Source: Perkinsus olseni
Taxonomy: Eukaryota; Perkinsozoa; Perkinsida; Perkinsidae
Direction: 5' to 3'
DNA length: 64,000 nt
NCBI GenBank assembly: GCA_013115135.1
Contig: JABANP010000176.1
Coordinates: 33,198-97,197 of the forward strand
Shown: positions 24,541-35,459 of the stretch, piece after piece
Layout of the letters: the number at the start of each line of letters is the position of its first letter
How positions within the stretch are numbered: position 1 is the first letter of the stretch
Position numbers and translations under genes: made by a program
The notes under the pieces: model-generated
Seen by the model: the letters and a program-made list of their open reading frames with translations, nothing else
The model's database searches: none
Told to the model about the DNA's origin: nothing

Positions 24541-25940
24541 AACTTCTGATTATAGCGAGCATTCCAAACAGCCGCGTCATAATAACCCCGTTATAATCCG
24601 TTGTTGCATCAGTGTCGAGTATGATAATCAACTTGATTAATTCATAACTTTATTAAATAACACCTCTTCATTACAGCACTTGAGACACCATCAGGGTGAC
24701 AGTGCAGCTTGAAGATTTTCCGAACATCAATTTGCCGAACTCAGCATAGAAGAGAGCACAAGAACAGAACAAACAGTGGCCGCTTTCGCGACGCTTTCTG
24801 GGTCCTCCTCACACGCTGATGCAGCAGGAAGTTGCATGCCTCCATCTACAGAGCCACGCTGGTCAACTGAAGATTCTGAATCTCGTTTTTCTCACATTCT
24901 TAAAGAATGATTCTTCTAAAGAAGCCTCTAGAAGGTACTACGAGAGTCTCGGAACCGAGGCACAAACCCCCGTATGGTATGGGGTATGGGCCATACCCTG
25001 ATTCAGAAACAAATTAGCTTCAGAATCTCGAGCCGAGATACCGCATGCCTCACTGAGGCCGCCTCAGAGACAGAAATCCTCAGGTTCCCTAAGTGTAGAA
25101 CAGAGTAGCTCTGGTAGCCGAAGTGCTCCGCAGCAGAGCACTGGTGCTACGCGGGCGGCATTCTCATCATAATAATGACACAATAATGTAACAACCGAAC
25201 CACATCCGATACACGATGCATGCTATGCTATAATTATCGGCGCATAATAGAAATTATGGCACTATTATGGGCAGGATTTTTATAATACTATGCTAAATTC
25301 ATAATAATAATGCTAAAACCATATTAAAGCACCGAGAATATAAGCCGCCTACTCACTCCGCGCCACTTAGTCTTCACCCGGGACAGGCTGCAGTGCGTCC
25401 GCCTCGGTGGCTATCCGGACGGATGCCATTCGGATGCCGAACGGATGCAACCGTACTGAACGGCATTGTCTTTTAACGTATGAGCTATAGAAAAGCTTAC
25501 CGTTGGCAGGTCGGCGTAAGTGGCAGCAAATGAACACAATGCGAGCCGGAACTCGAGGCAGGATTCGGCATAGTCAATACCAAAGCCGTGGTGCACCAGT
25601 GGTGATTCATCAGAGTGTCAGAAGACTCACCTGAGCGAACTGCGGCAGTTGCTGGCGGTTGGAATTCGATTAGTATTACTCTGTTGAGTCCGGTTGCTAT
25701 GCAGTCGTCCAGCCACCCGCAATAAGAGGATGTCCGTCACTCACAGGGGTGAGCGACGAATATAGCAAGAAGTATAAGGTTTTATCTGTTGTCGCTCGTA
25801 GTACGAGCGACAACGGGGAATGTATCGCTTGTGCATCGCCAACGACGGAGTACTTGGGCTTCAAGTACGCCACTGTTAGCGATACACATGCGTGAGAAAT
25901 GCGAAATGAACGGACCTACGGAAATGGAAATACTACGGAA
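24541..25940. other. Gene-poor, AT-rich to mixed sequence
   Basis: 25200-25340 is AT-rich with repeated ATAATA/ATTATGGCA words. 25788-25814 is a perfect 13-bp hairpin with a one-base centre. I recognise no gene. Confidence 0.45.
25788..25814. repeat. Perfect 13-bp hairpin with one-base centre
   Basis: Arm GTTGTCGCTCGTA, centre G, arm TACGAGCGACAAC. It is one of the longest of the many odd palindromes in this window. Confidence 0.95.
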
Positions 25941-25949
25941 ATACTACGA

Positions 25950-26010
25950 AATGGAGTAGTAGTAGTATTAGTAGTAGTACTAGTAGTAGTTGTTGTTGCT
26001 TGCTGGTAGT
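25950..26010. repeat. AGT/CTA trinucleotide microsatellite
   Basis: A run of AGTAGT-type triplets interrupted by ATTAGT and ACTAGT. Such runs mutate by slippage and explain the low-complexity open frames here. Confidence 0.8.
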
Positions 26011-26129
26011 GGTCAGTAGTTCTTGGTGGCTGAAGGTTGGTGTAGGGGACTGGTGCTGGATGATAGGCGCTGCGAAGGTGGTGGTTGTAAGGATAGTAGC
26101 TGACGGAGAACATGTTGAAATAACACAGT

Positions 26130-26780
26130 TGAATATAGATGACGAAATAAACACAACACCGATACTGATTAGAGAGAATAGTATTAATAGAATTATGGCA
26201 GATCAATATGTTGTGCATGTCGTTGCAATCATTTAGAGACGTGAGCCGCGGTCACCGGCGTGTTGCTGCAACACTGTTGCATCATCAATAGAAAAGAGAC
26301 GGAACGAGAAGGATACGTACCGGTGAAGATGGAGTAACTCGCCGAAGGCAAAGTAACTACAAGCGCCAAGGCGAAGCAAGGACTCCTGAAATTACCCCCG
26401 AACTGTCCCAGACATCATCCAGATTGGAATGAACACGACACCGATAGAATTAGAGAGAATAATATTAATGAAGCAGCGGATAAATATGCTGTGCATGTCG
26501 TTGCAATCACTTAGAGACATGAGTCGTAGGCCGCCAGGGCCTTGCACCATCATTTGGAAAGGCAGCAGTGATTTGCCGAAGGCACAATAACTACAAATGC
26601 CGAGACGAAGCAAGGACTCCCGATATACCTCCGAACTGTGCCAGACCGTCACCGAAATTTAAATGAAGACGACACCGATACAATTCAAAGAGAATAATAT
26701 GAATAATAATATGCCAAACAAATATGCTGTGCTTGTGGTTTCAATTATCAAAATACAGGAGACGTGAACAGCGAGTGAAC
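26130..26780. repeat. Three diverged tandem repeats
   Basis: Three related units begin near 26150, 26434 and 26666. Each contains ACACGACACCGATA or a variant, AGAGAATAATATTAAT or a variant, then AAATATGCTGTGCATGTCG and an AGACGTGA box. Units one and two also share a GCCGAAGGCA...AACTACAA...GAAGCAAGGACTCC segment. Spacing is about 284 and 232 bp. Confidence 0.7.
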
Positions 26781-27289
26781 TGCAGCATCATTAAGGGAAA
26801 GAGCTGACAAACGTGAGATTTCACGGTGAACTTCACCGGGTGAAGTAGCTCCTAGATCATGATGCAAACAAGATAAAACAATTTTATCATAAAACGATAT
26901 GTAGAACAAAATGCCCGGGGTTTAAGGCCGTCTTGGAGGGCCTCATTAACTTTGTCTTAGCGACACTAAGAACTATACGAGGGGTCCTGGTGACGAACAG
27001 CTCCCTAGAAGTACAACAGCGAGTCCAAATTCACGGTCACAGACCTGTGGCACAGCACCTGACAAATTCGAGAGAACACACTGATGATTGCTCCGGCAAT
27101 CAGCAGTAGGAGATACTAGCACGCCCAATTAAAATGAGGTCAGTGCCCACCGCCGCAGTGGTCCACTGCTCGAGACATGCACATATAAACGCATGTTTAC
27201 CTTTCCTGTCTAGGTGATCAATATATTCAATAGATTGTATTGGGTCGCTCGATTGCGGGCTTGAGAATGCTATGGAAAACTGAAATGAA

Positions 27290-28200
27290 GTGCGTTGGAC
27301 TGTCCGATCTGGACTCACTTGGGTAGCAATCTTGTTCCTCAGCCGCATCACTATTCTACGAGCAGTCGTAATGCGTATTCCGTCGTGGATACGGAGTTCG
27401 TGATTTCCAAGGTATGTATCCCTGGAAGCTATGTACCTCTCGTACCAACTTCTCGATGATTCTGCTCAGAAAGGATCCCATCTTGATGAGAGACTTCGTC
27501 ATCGCAATTAGATGCAGTCCTTGTAGATGACTCGACTGCAGGAGGAAGTCTGGGGAGGGAACAAAAGACTTGTCACAAGCCAACACCATGGCGATTTCAG
27601 TTAACGAGTTGGCAATGACTAAATAATGACCTAGCGGCTATCACGACTGGAAATAACTCAGTGAGAGACGACTCGAGCTCGTGATGGAGGTTCTTCGTGC
27701 CATATGATACACTCACGATGCACCTCGTGTATTACACGACATCGGCACCAGAGCAAGATTCTATGTAGAACGAGAACGAGCGTGCTACGGGGTGCACAAC
27801 ACTCCGGTCTCGAAACTCTCGAGTCGAGATCCGCAGTCTTCTAAACTTTAGAGTTCAGAAATATGCGCCAGACGCATTGCGCCTCTTTATATGATAATTC
27901 ACTGCGTGAATCTTCTCTATGTGAGCGGCTTCGCCTCTCTTGACCCTCGCACATGAATAGTATACCCAAATTTGACCGTGGTGTGCCTGTGAAGTGCGTC
28001 GGACTGTCCGACCCGGACTCACTTGGGTAGCAATCTTGTTCCTCAGCCGCATCTCTATTCTCACTAGCAGTCTCAAAGCGCTTCCTTCTCTCGGCGAGTC
28101 TCCCTGATGCTCAGGGCCTGAGCCTTTCTTAGCAAAAAAACCCTTTTACAAATCATCTCATGGCAGGAACTTCCGCCTAACAGTCACAACTGCATTCGAC
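27290..28200. repeat. Two further copies of the dispersed coiled-coil-exon repeat
   Basis: 27298-27370 and 27998-28080 both read GTGCGTYGGACTGTCCG, then CACTTGGGTAGCAATCTTGT and TCCTCAGCCGCATC, about 700 bp apart. The companion block GGCAGGAACTTCCGCCTAAC sits at 28161. All match the 15.3-15.9 kb copy. The minus-strand frame is RLRNKIATQ plus a donor site. Confidence 0.65.
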
Positions 28201-28499
28201 TCTCACCCATCTCATCGCCTTTTATGTATTTCTCAAAGTTGAGAATCTCGACTTATTCTACTACTTTGTGCTCAATTTGTTGCTTGTCTACGCGTACGAT
28301 GCCTTCTGCCAGGCAAAAGTATTCTTCTGTTTAGCATTTATATCAAACGATCATCCGATCGTACAATCATTCACAGCAACAGTCTTCTTGTCCTCGTCAA
28401 ACGAAACAACCCGTGATATCATCCGAATCACTAACTCATCCACAGAAGACGGCCGAATTTCGGCGGTTCTAGCGTCAGTCGAGCCTCGAATTTCGAGAC

Positions 28500-28765
28500 T
28501 GTTTCGCCCTGGTCTTTTCTCTTTCGTATCTGCGGCGCACGCAGAACGCATCAGCCTCTCCTAAAAGTCTAAGATGCAGCTTAGATAGCACAATTAAGAG
28601 TGTCAGCCTCTAGCAGTGGTAGACTACCACCTGGATGACTATGCTATTTCTCAGCGCGATCGTTGCATTCGCCCGAAACCTTAGAGTGGCTCCTTCATCT
28701 CGGAGAATTTTGCTGAGCTTTTTCTTGATAATGTTCTTCCGCGCGGCCTGGTTGCCTTAATTTGG
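28500..28765 (-). pseudogene. Coiled-coil exon relic paralogous to 41 kb
   Basis: 28605-28760 matches 41060-41215 (landmarks CTATTTCTCAGCGCGATCGT, ATCTCGGAGAATTTTGCTGAGC). The minus strand reads KKKLSKILRDEGATLRFRA against KKLRKILRDKDAALRLRT at 41 kb. No neighbouring exons follow in order, so it looks like an orphaned copy. Confidence 0.55.
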
Positions 28766-28924
28766 CGAGCTCCTTAATAAGATCCGTTTCTCTTGGATCA
28801 GCCAAGAGAAACGGTATACAAGTTGGGTGTATACCTACAGAGAGCTAACTATCAGTCACAGTGATCGATAATCACTGATCAGTGCTTACTCACAACACGT
28901 TTCAAGCTGTTCAAGTCTCTTCAT

Positions 28925-29080
28925 CCATGGCAACACACGACGGCGATGACGATTGTGTGTGCGTACACATAGGGGCGCGCGATGATAGGAGTAGTACGTG
29001 TGTGAGATCAGTTGAGAGGCCTTCGGGAAGAGTGAGAGGCTGGGATCTCAGACTGAGATCAATAAGAACCATTTCACCCC
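28925..29080. repeat. Dispersed repeat shared with 58.4 kb
   Basis: The block ACACGACGGCGATGACGATT, GTGTGCGTACACA, GAGGCCTTCGGGAAG, GGCTGGGATCT corresponds to 58440-58590 (ACACGACGACGGTTG, GTGCGTACACAG, GGGGCCTTCGGGAAG, GGCTGGGATCT). The right copy lies just behind the PRP38B gene. Confidence 0.6.
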
Positions 29081-29313
29081 CTCTCACTTAGTTCCCATCA
29101 ACCGTTCCCATCCCATAGTTCCCATCAACCGGGAAAATCACGGGTGGAGCCTAAACTCCTTGCCCGGTCGACTGCACCAAATTCGTCGATGCGGGTTGGC
29201 AGCCGTCGTCCAGAGCACTCGATGGGCAGACAATAGAGGGACATTCTGGTTACCAACGGCTTGCAACATTGCGATACTGTTGCGGCCAAGCAGAACAGAC
29301 GGACGTATGCGGC

Positions 29314-29730
29314 TCACAGAGAGGAAGGGAAGAACAATACTCGGACCCGAAGATCTGAGACCGGAATAAGAGCCTCGATACCGGAAGTGGCAATGTCACT
29401 CAGCATAACAGTGTCAACCGGAAAGCGTCTAACATCGGTCAATTCAGGGACCAAAGCCGAATCAATTAGACTAACGTCAGCCCCTGTATCCACTAAGCAC
29501 GACAACTTCTTCCCAGCAAGGAAAAAGTCGACAGTTTAGGGTGAAAAGGCTACAGACGTAGAAATTTGTGGTTTAGTAAACGCATGCACAACATGAGCAT
29601 TTTGTGGTTGACTTTCACCAGTACGAGGGGCAGTACAAACCGACGACCGACGACCTTTGACCACAATAACCGCATATAAGGTCATCAACATTGAGGCTAC
29701 AAGCATCAGTGCTTGAATAAATCAAACTGC
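29314..29730 (-). pseudogene. Decayed retrotransposon aspartic protease (Gag-Pol remnant)
   Basis: The minus strand reads GKKLSCLVDTGADVSLIDS, with the catalytic D-T-G-A of retropepsins followed by a hydrophobic strand, then a frame ending at 29314. A second frame continues PSVLLGRNSIAMLQA, in the place of the ILGxDxL motif, so there is a frameshift. A TAA lies in frame just upstream (about 29537) between AFSP and TVDFFLAG. Further upstream, CGYCGQRSS resembles a broken zinc knuckle. The reverse transcriptase and integrase are not present nearby. This is a Ty3/gypsy-like or related remnant; the clade is uncertain. Confidence 0.75.
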
Positions 29731-29861
29731 TTTGGGGTTTTACTAATTTGGTGACCAAATTCTGGTCCGGGCTCCACTTAATTGGTCTGAGATTTTACTC
29801 AGTAGATTTGGAAATGGTGTAGACCACGGTTCAGCGTCTACGCTGCATCATACTACAGTAG

Positions 29862-30250
29862 GCGTAGATGCTGACTGGCGTTTCTGTCACTAAACAACAT
29901 AGACGGCGCTTCACGGCAATTCACATCAGATTTATCACGATAGCCATTTGCCGCCGGAGTCGATACTCCCGAATGCTTCTGCGATCTGAAGTGAACCCGG
30001 TCATAGTGATCGCCATAGAGCTACTCTCGTCACCTGCTCATTGGTAAAAAGATTCTTCTGTATCCCCGGTATCAGGAATGCGTCCAGAACCGAAGGATCT
30101 TCAGCTCGACCGTTGCGCTGAGGATACTAACTTGACCACTCACGCACTCACGAGGCCCGCAAACGACAAAACAGAATCCCGCAAGGGAACGAGTGAGCTT
30201 ACCTCGCCTTGTCGCATCGGGCAGGTTTCTGAGATATCGGACCCTGTGGC
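29862..30250 (-). pseudogene. Broken duplicate of the calmodulin-like EF-hand gene
   Basis: It corresponds to 12130-12626. Exon 1 is kept but shortened in frame (MATGSDISETCPMRQGE, donor GTAAGC), and exon 2 is kept (AEDPSVLDAFLIPGIQKNLF, TNEQ). Exon 3 starts IAEAFGSIDSGGK and then shifts frame by one inserted base where the functional copy has D-S-D-G-N-G, reaching TGA a few codons later. The donor after this exon is also changed from GTGAGT to GTGAAT. The later exons (EF-hand 2 and C-terminus) are missing. It cannot encode a working sensor. Confidence 0.82.
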
Positions 30251-30690
30251 CATCGCCGGAGAGTCAACCTTCACCTGTTGGCTCTTTCCGGAGGTCGGGA
30301 GGTGGCTCTCTACTTCCCGCCAGCGGTGGGGGCAGTTGGACCCGTTTCATGTGCGGATGAGTGCCGTCGCAGAAATATCGCGGAAAGCGAGATCAGCGAA
30401 CAGGAGTGGTCAGCTTGTGCTAACATTATACGCGATGAGGGCACGACGGCCGCCCATCTTCGGCCTCGAGTGACCGACGCTGTATTCGGGGAGGAGAATC
30501 TGTTCGCACATCCCGGATGTGACATCGTGAGGTGTCAGCTTTGAAGTTTGGTTGCGAGTACTTCGGCAATTTAGGGGACTAAACACAGGAACGATGTTAG
30601 GTGCCGCACACTTGTCAATGTTGAACTTTTTCGAGCATCGTGGAAAGCTGAAGTAGCTTTGAGAGCTGTGATGTATACAATCTGCGGACC
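30251..30690. repeat. Dispersed repeat, copy 3 (flank of the EF-hand pseudogene)
   Basis: Continues the duplication begun at 29862: TCTTTCCGGAGGTCGGGAGG, AGTGCCGTCGCAGAAATATC and AGAGCTGTGATGTATACAAT match 12656, 12737 and 13012. The whole duplicated unit is about 830 bp long. Confidence 0.7.
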
Positions 30691-31130
30691 TCAGTCATAA
30701 AGAAATTGCCGACGCTAACAATCCCAAGAATAGTTTGGCCGTATACTGTAGTAAGCCGTGGTTGTACCCGTCCAAAACAAGCTCATCAGCTCGGCGGCGC
30801 CAATTCGGCGCAGTCGGCGACTGCCAGTCGCAGTCAAGACTCAGTTACGCCACGGGTGAGCTCACAATGTGACCCTCACCTCTTCCCTTAGCTAATCCTT
30901 CGAATTTGGATCCAAAAATGGAAGTCCCAAAAACCTGCCAGGGTGCACCAATGTCCTGCAAAATAAAAAAATATTTTTCCGCAAGAAATTTGAGCAAAAT
31001 ACTCGCAAAATGCGCAAAATAGCCGTAAAATACGAAAATTTTTCCTGTCGCCTCTGTCGAGGCGACCGAGACGATCCGAGTGCTACTAGCGCGATGCAGG
31101 TGATCATGGAAGGAGCAGGCAACGCTACGC

Positions 31131-31466
31131 TTATCGCGGGGCATCACGAGCACCCGTGGCCCGCATAAACAACCTCCGAACCATATGCAACGCATCGCAC
31201 TCGTCGAGCAGCGCATGAACTTGGCGCGCGCCCACCTGATCGATGGCAATTTGCATCGGTTCGCATCGCAAGGCCTGCTGTGAGGGAAACAAGTGTGCAG
31301 CGGTATTACCGTCGTTGATACAACTGTCAATCACGCTTACGGGCGAAGGTGATGACCTGTAGGCACTCGGCCCACTTGTGTACGCTCGAGGCTCAAATTT
31401 TAGGCTTTTTTTGGCATTTTTCGTATTTTTCCTATTTTCCTCTGCAATAAAATTGCAGATGGACAA
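31131..31466 (-). CDS. Hypothetical open frame, possibly an exon
   Basis: The C-terminal part (INDGNTAAHLFPSQQALRCE, then QIAIDQVGARQVHALLDECD and MVRRLFMRATGARDAPR) has protein-like composition and ends at a stop at 31131. The N-terminal part is low-complexity, matching AT-rich sequence at 31390-31450. I do not recognise the family. Flanking DNA (30900-31060, 31540-31600) is AT-rich and repeat-like, so this may belong to a mobile element. Confidence 0.35.
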   Translation of the reverse strand: MSICNFIAEENRKNTKNAKKSLKFEPRAYTSGPSAYRSSPSPVSVIDSCINDGNTAAHLFPSQQALRCEPMQIAIDQVGARQVHALLDECDALHMVRRLFMRATGARDAPR

Positions 31467-31724
31467 TGTCCAAATCTGGACAGTGGTTCACCCTGAAACC
31501 TGCTTCTCGCTACTACACGCAGTGTATTAAATTCACTATTTTTTGCCAAAAAGCTTTTGGGCCAAAGGGGCGTACTACGCCCGGCGTAGAGATCGAAGGT
31601 TTTAGGAAATACTTCCAGCGAGAGGGGCCGGTTTTTAATAAATGAGTAGCATCAGAACTCATGTAGTCTATCCATTATACGGCACCGTTGCACATTAGAA
31701 CGGCATTTGGTTGTGGCTAGAGAA

Positions 31725-31855
31725 CTTTACAGGCGTATTACCGTAATACGGCGTAATACTATTACGCCGTATATATTGTATATGTATATGTGTGTGTAAC
31801 TGTACGCGCAGTATATTACGCGTATTCCGCCGCGCGTAATATCAATGGCAGAAGG
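31725..31855. repeat. Cluster of TAATACG/CGTATTA palindromes
   Basis: GGCGTAATA and TATTACGCC form a perfect hairpin near 31750, flanked by further TTACCGTAATACGG and TATTACGCGTATTCCG words and a TATATGTATATGTGTGTG run. The style resembles the CGCG palindromes of the 14.6-15.1 kb element, but no terminal repeats are evident. Confidence 0.55.
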
Positions 31856-31869
31856 AGTCTAAGAAAGAG

Positions 31870-32045
31870 AGGGCCAGTCATCTTCCGCAGTGCTACGGAA
31901 GCACTTCTACGGTGCTAGGCCGCAGTGCGGCCTTCTGCTTTTACAAAGAAATCGACAGACTGGATACTCTTTCTTCCAGCACTTCAATCAAATGCTTCGC
32001 CCGGATATACTGAGGAGCACAAGGACAGTGAAAAAGCGTTGTTAA
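31870..32045. repeat. Dispersed repeat, second copy of the 16.6-kb block
   Basis: Shares CTTCCGCAGTGC, CGACAGACTGGA, CTCTTTCTTCCAGC, ATGCTTCGCC and GTTGTTAAACATG in the same order with 16575-16745. Confidence 0.55.
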
Positions 32046-32839
32046 ACATGCTGAAGTTCATAATCTTCAGCAATGCTAAGGAAAACTCAGTGTTTTGAGG
32101 TGCGAATCCGTGCGATTTCAGGCCGAGCATGCTAAGAAATAGCCGCGAAAATATTTTACCACTTTTCGAGTTCTCACTTACTACGATTCGTAGTCTACGA
32201 AACGACGAAAAGTTAGACCATGAAAGTTGGAGTTTATAGCAGAGAGCCGAATCGGCTTATCAATGATAAGTTATTATTCGCCCATGACGTCCGCGCAAAG
32301 GTAGACGATCGCGAAATCCCCATACCTCGTGAAGCTTCCCAGTCTCTTCCTGTGCCTTCAACATTTTCGGTACCTCGTGAGGCTGCTCATCCTTACTACT
32401 CGTGTCCTTTAGAGCGAGCGCCGCTCAGCTCAGCTGGGCGATGAAGCGTGTGGCTGACTCTCGGTGGAAATCGCACGACGACGTCTTGACGACCAACGCC
32501 ATGGATTCACTAACGCAAAGCAAGACATCCACAACTGGTAGCTCTAACATTACAACGACTTCGTTAATACAAGTTGCCGACGGAGCATTGGGACCGATCC
32601 GGTTTGTCTCAGTACGAGCATTACGGATCGTTCACGTGTACTTCGGCAGTTTACTCGAGGGAGATTCTCCATTCTTTCCACTCCTCGGCGTAGATGATCT
32701 CCGTCGCTTCGTTCTACCATGCTGGGCCTCGTAACTCAGTGCATTTTGCCAGTTTTCGCCAGGTAGTCGTTCCGCTGTACTCGAGGAGTAGGTTGTAGGT
32801 GATCTATGAGTATATTCCATTGGAACGATGTGATCTGGG

Positions 32840-32847
32840 AATGCCAC
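32840..32847. repeat. Target-site duplication, left copy
   Basis: AATGCCAC, repeated exactly at 33960-33967 on the other side of the element. Confidence 0.85.
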
Positions 32848-33959
32848 CAGGGTGGCCGTTCTTTCATTCTTTCATTCTTTCCTTCAGAAAGAAAGGCTAT
32901 TTTTCCTGAAGGGAAGAATGCCTATTTTTCCCCGGAAAAATAGGAAAAATAGGAAAAAATGGAAAATTTGGAGGAAATTGGGGAAAAAGAGAGAAAAACT
33001 CAAGAAAAAAGGCGAAAAAGGAAGAGCGAGATGTGGTTGATCACTGATCAATGATTAGAGGCATAGAGATGTGCCGTAGTTCTGACAGAAATATAACTGA
33101 AACATTCGGGAGATTTAAACACTCGAAACGACGGAATCGATGGATCTCGTCGTTGGATCTTAGGCGCGCAGGAGTGTCCATCAAAGCTCGAAGCTCACGG
33201 AAAAGAGAGAAACGTGCGGCCCTTGCTCCGACTGGTGGAGTCACTCCACTGGAGTGTGAAAGACGAGTGTGGAATTTAAAGTTATCTATACCTTGCCACA
33301 CAAACTCCCTGCGGGACGGCTGCACAAGAGCGTTTCTTGAGTTGTACAAAATATGTGCCAAGTTAGTAGTACTTGTGATTGTCTGAGCACCAGACTGGTG
33401 CCACCAGTGCTCAAGCTTTCCTTAGGGATAACCTGTCGACGAACAATATATTTAGAGACGCCTTCCTCCGCTGGGCAACCGTAAGGAGGTTTCACGGGAC
33501 CGCTGTGAGAAGTGATTCTCACGAGCGCGTATTCAGTAGCTCATCCGGTACAGATGGTTCCGTTTCGTCGAGTCACTCAATATGAGTGCCACCGATGATC
33601 CACGTTGAAAAAGTATACTAAATTCATAATTCTTGAAGCCCTATGCCTCATGATTACTCCTCCAATGGAGAATCTCCATGTTGCGTTTCAGTGGCTGCAG
33701 AGTCCAAGTGACCGCGGAGAGTGAAGGAACGCTTACAGTTCACCTCTTAAGCAGAGCTCCTCAAGACCGGCCTCCTGCAGTGTTCACCAGGAAGTGTGGA
33801 AGGCCGGTCGAACCTATTGGATCCATTCCCCTTGCTTGCGAATCACTCCTTAGCGAAAAATTTTCTATTTTTCCTATTTTTCCTATTTTTTCCTATTTTT
33901 CAGCATGAAAAATAGGCCGAAGGAAAGAATGTCTATTTTTCCTTCCACCGGCCACCCTG
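32848..33959. mobile_element. 1,112-bp hAT-like non-autonomous DNA transposon
   Basis: Terminal inverted repeats begin CAGGGTGGCCG at both ends (11 of 11 match), followed by imperfectly matching sub-terminal AGGAAAAATAGG/TTTCTTTCC arrays. The element is flanked by the perfect 8-bp direct repeat AATGCCAC (32840-32847 and 33960-33967). An 8-bp duplication and a CAGGG terminus are the hallmarks of the hAT superfamily. The interior (33050-33840) has open frames on both strands but no transposase motif that I can see, so I call it non-autonomous. Confidence 0.85.
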
Positions 33960-33967
33960 AATGCCAC
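33960..33967. repeat. Target-site duplication, right copy
   Basis: AATGCCAC; read on the minus strand it supplies the GTG GCA TT of the interrupted reading frame. Confidence 0.85.
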
Positions 33968-35459
33968 ACCCTGCTGGTCTATCCTCATGCCGAGCCATAG
34001 ATCTCCGGCAGCTCTGTCCTGCCACCAGCACATGATAGTAGACGCTGGCATGAAGTTGCTGATCTCAAATGCACCTCCAGCATCATTAAAGGCCTTGGCA
34101 ATCTCGTTTCGGTCTCGTCTGTCAGTGGCGTCGAGATGATAACATAAATCGTCGATACGTCTCAAAGCTAGCGGTGGAGGAGCAAATACCAGCGCATCAA
34201 CTTTCTCTTTCTTCGAGGGAATTCGATAGAAGTATATACTTCAAGTATATCGGCTTGTCTCTTGGGAGTGAACTATGTAAACATTTAGTCGTGATGCAGA
34301 AGACCAGTAGGGAGGCGACTGACGATCTCTGAAACTCACCAAAGATTTTCAGACGAATCATGCTGAGCTGTTCAGTTTTCCTTGTGTTAAAATACGACCC
34401 CACCGCAGGAAGCACCGTATGAGTCTTAATGACCCGTTGACCTTTCGAGACGACATGCAGTGAGGCTGCTTTCTCAGGGGTGGTTCTGTTAAAGCGGCCG
34501 CCCGAGTAACTCAGCTTTTCCAACGCCTGGGTTGGTGTGGCAGAAGCCGATGGCACGTGTGAGGGACTAGCCTGCATCGTCACCATGGAGAGGTTTTGTG
34601 TGGAGTTATATTCGCTCGTATCTGTCATCCGTCTTGTTGTTACCGTCAAGTCACCACTGTTGAAACCAGCTTCGGGGGCCGAGGAGTCGACCAGAGCGTG
34701 CTCGTTTAAATCCAACTCCACCGGATAGGTCAGATTATATGCGCCCGCACGACCAAGAGAGAAAACCCAGGAGTCCCCGAAGGGGCAGAGACGGAAGCCA
34801 GGCCTAACCCAAGCCGCGGGAGGGATTCCTAGTCCCTGAGCGACCTCCACGAAGTACGCCTTTAACCACTTTCCGTGCTCTACTGTGAAGCAATCCCTCT
34901 GGAACACGTTATTTGAGCCTCCAATCTCACCAGATATGAAGAATCTATCTGTACTCAGTGCATTGTACCGTTTGACTTCCGCATAACGAGGCATCTCGAT
35001 TTCGCGTCCGTCTCCCCCTATGGTGACATGCATCAACGCTCTATTATCGTCTCTCGGTTCGAGGGCTCTAATGTGAACCTTCACACGTATTGACTTCCCC
35101 AGGAAGTCCACTTCCTCGCAGCTGATGTAGTATCCGGCGGCAAGGGGGCACCGAGGCCGCCTGGCACTCGAGACAACTTGTTGAATGACGGTGCAGAGGA
35201 CGAGCCCTAGCGCGATGGGGGACACCGACAACATGGTGAGTAACAACGTTTGATGGAATAAACGTCATTGAGCGCATCCCGCGTCCTGGGCGCACCGGAG
35301 GCGAGCGATTATCGCATTCTCGCATACGGCACTGAGGAGCAGGGGATCGCCACCCGATGCACAGTCATATGCTGTCGATCATCAAAGGGGACAGCTTCTC
35401 GCGTGCGTGCAGATGGTAACCATCTCATGGTTAACGGAGGAAGATAAGTAACTCATTTG

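Larger units (their letters stand above)
32632..35234 (-). pseudogene. Secreted-protein gene split by a transposon insertion
   Basis: Exon 1 (35234-34340) starts MLSVSPIALGLVLCTVIQQV, a good signal peptide, and encodes about 298 residues with N-glycosylation-type sites and a Ser/Thr-rich C-terminal third. I recognise no domain. The donor GTGAGT at 34339 joins the acceptor at 34201 in phase 1. Exon 2 runs from 34200 (VDALVFAPPPLALRRIDD, FMPASTIMCWWQDRAAGDLW) to DQQGVAF at 33960. There a 1,112-bp element interrupts it. The frame resumes exactly after the element at 32847 with VAFPDHIVPMEY and ends KLPKYT at 32632. Coding frame is kept across the two target duplications, so the gene was intact before insertion. 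Whether this is a null allele or the element can be spliced out is unknown. Confidence 0.8.
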
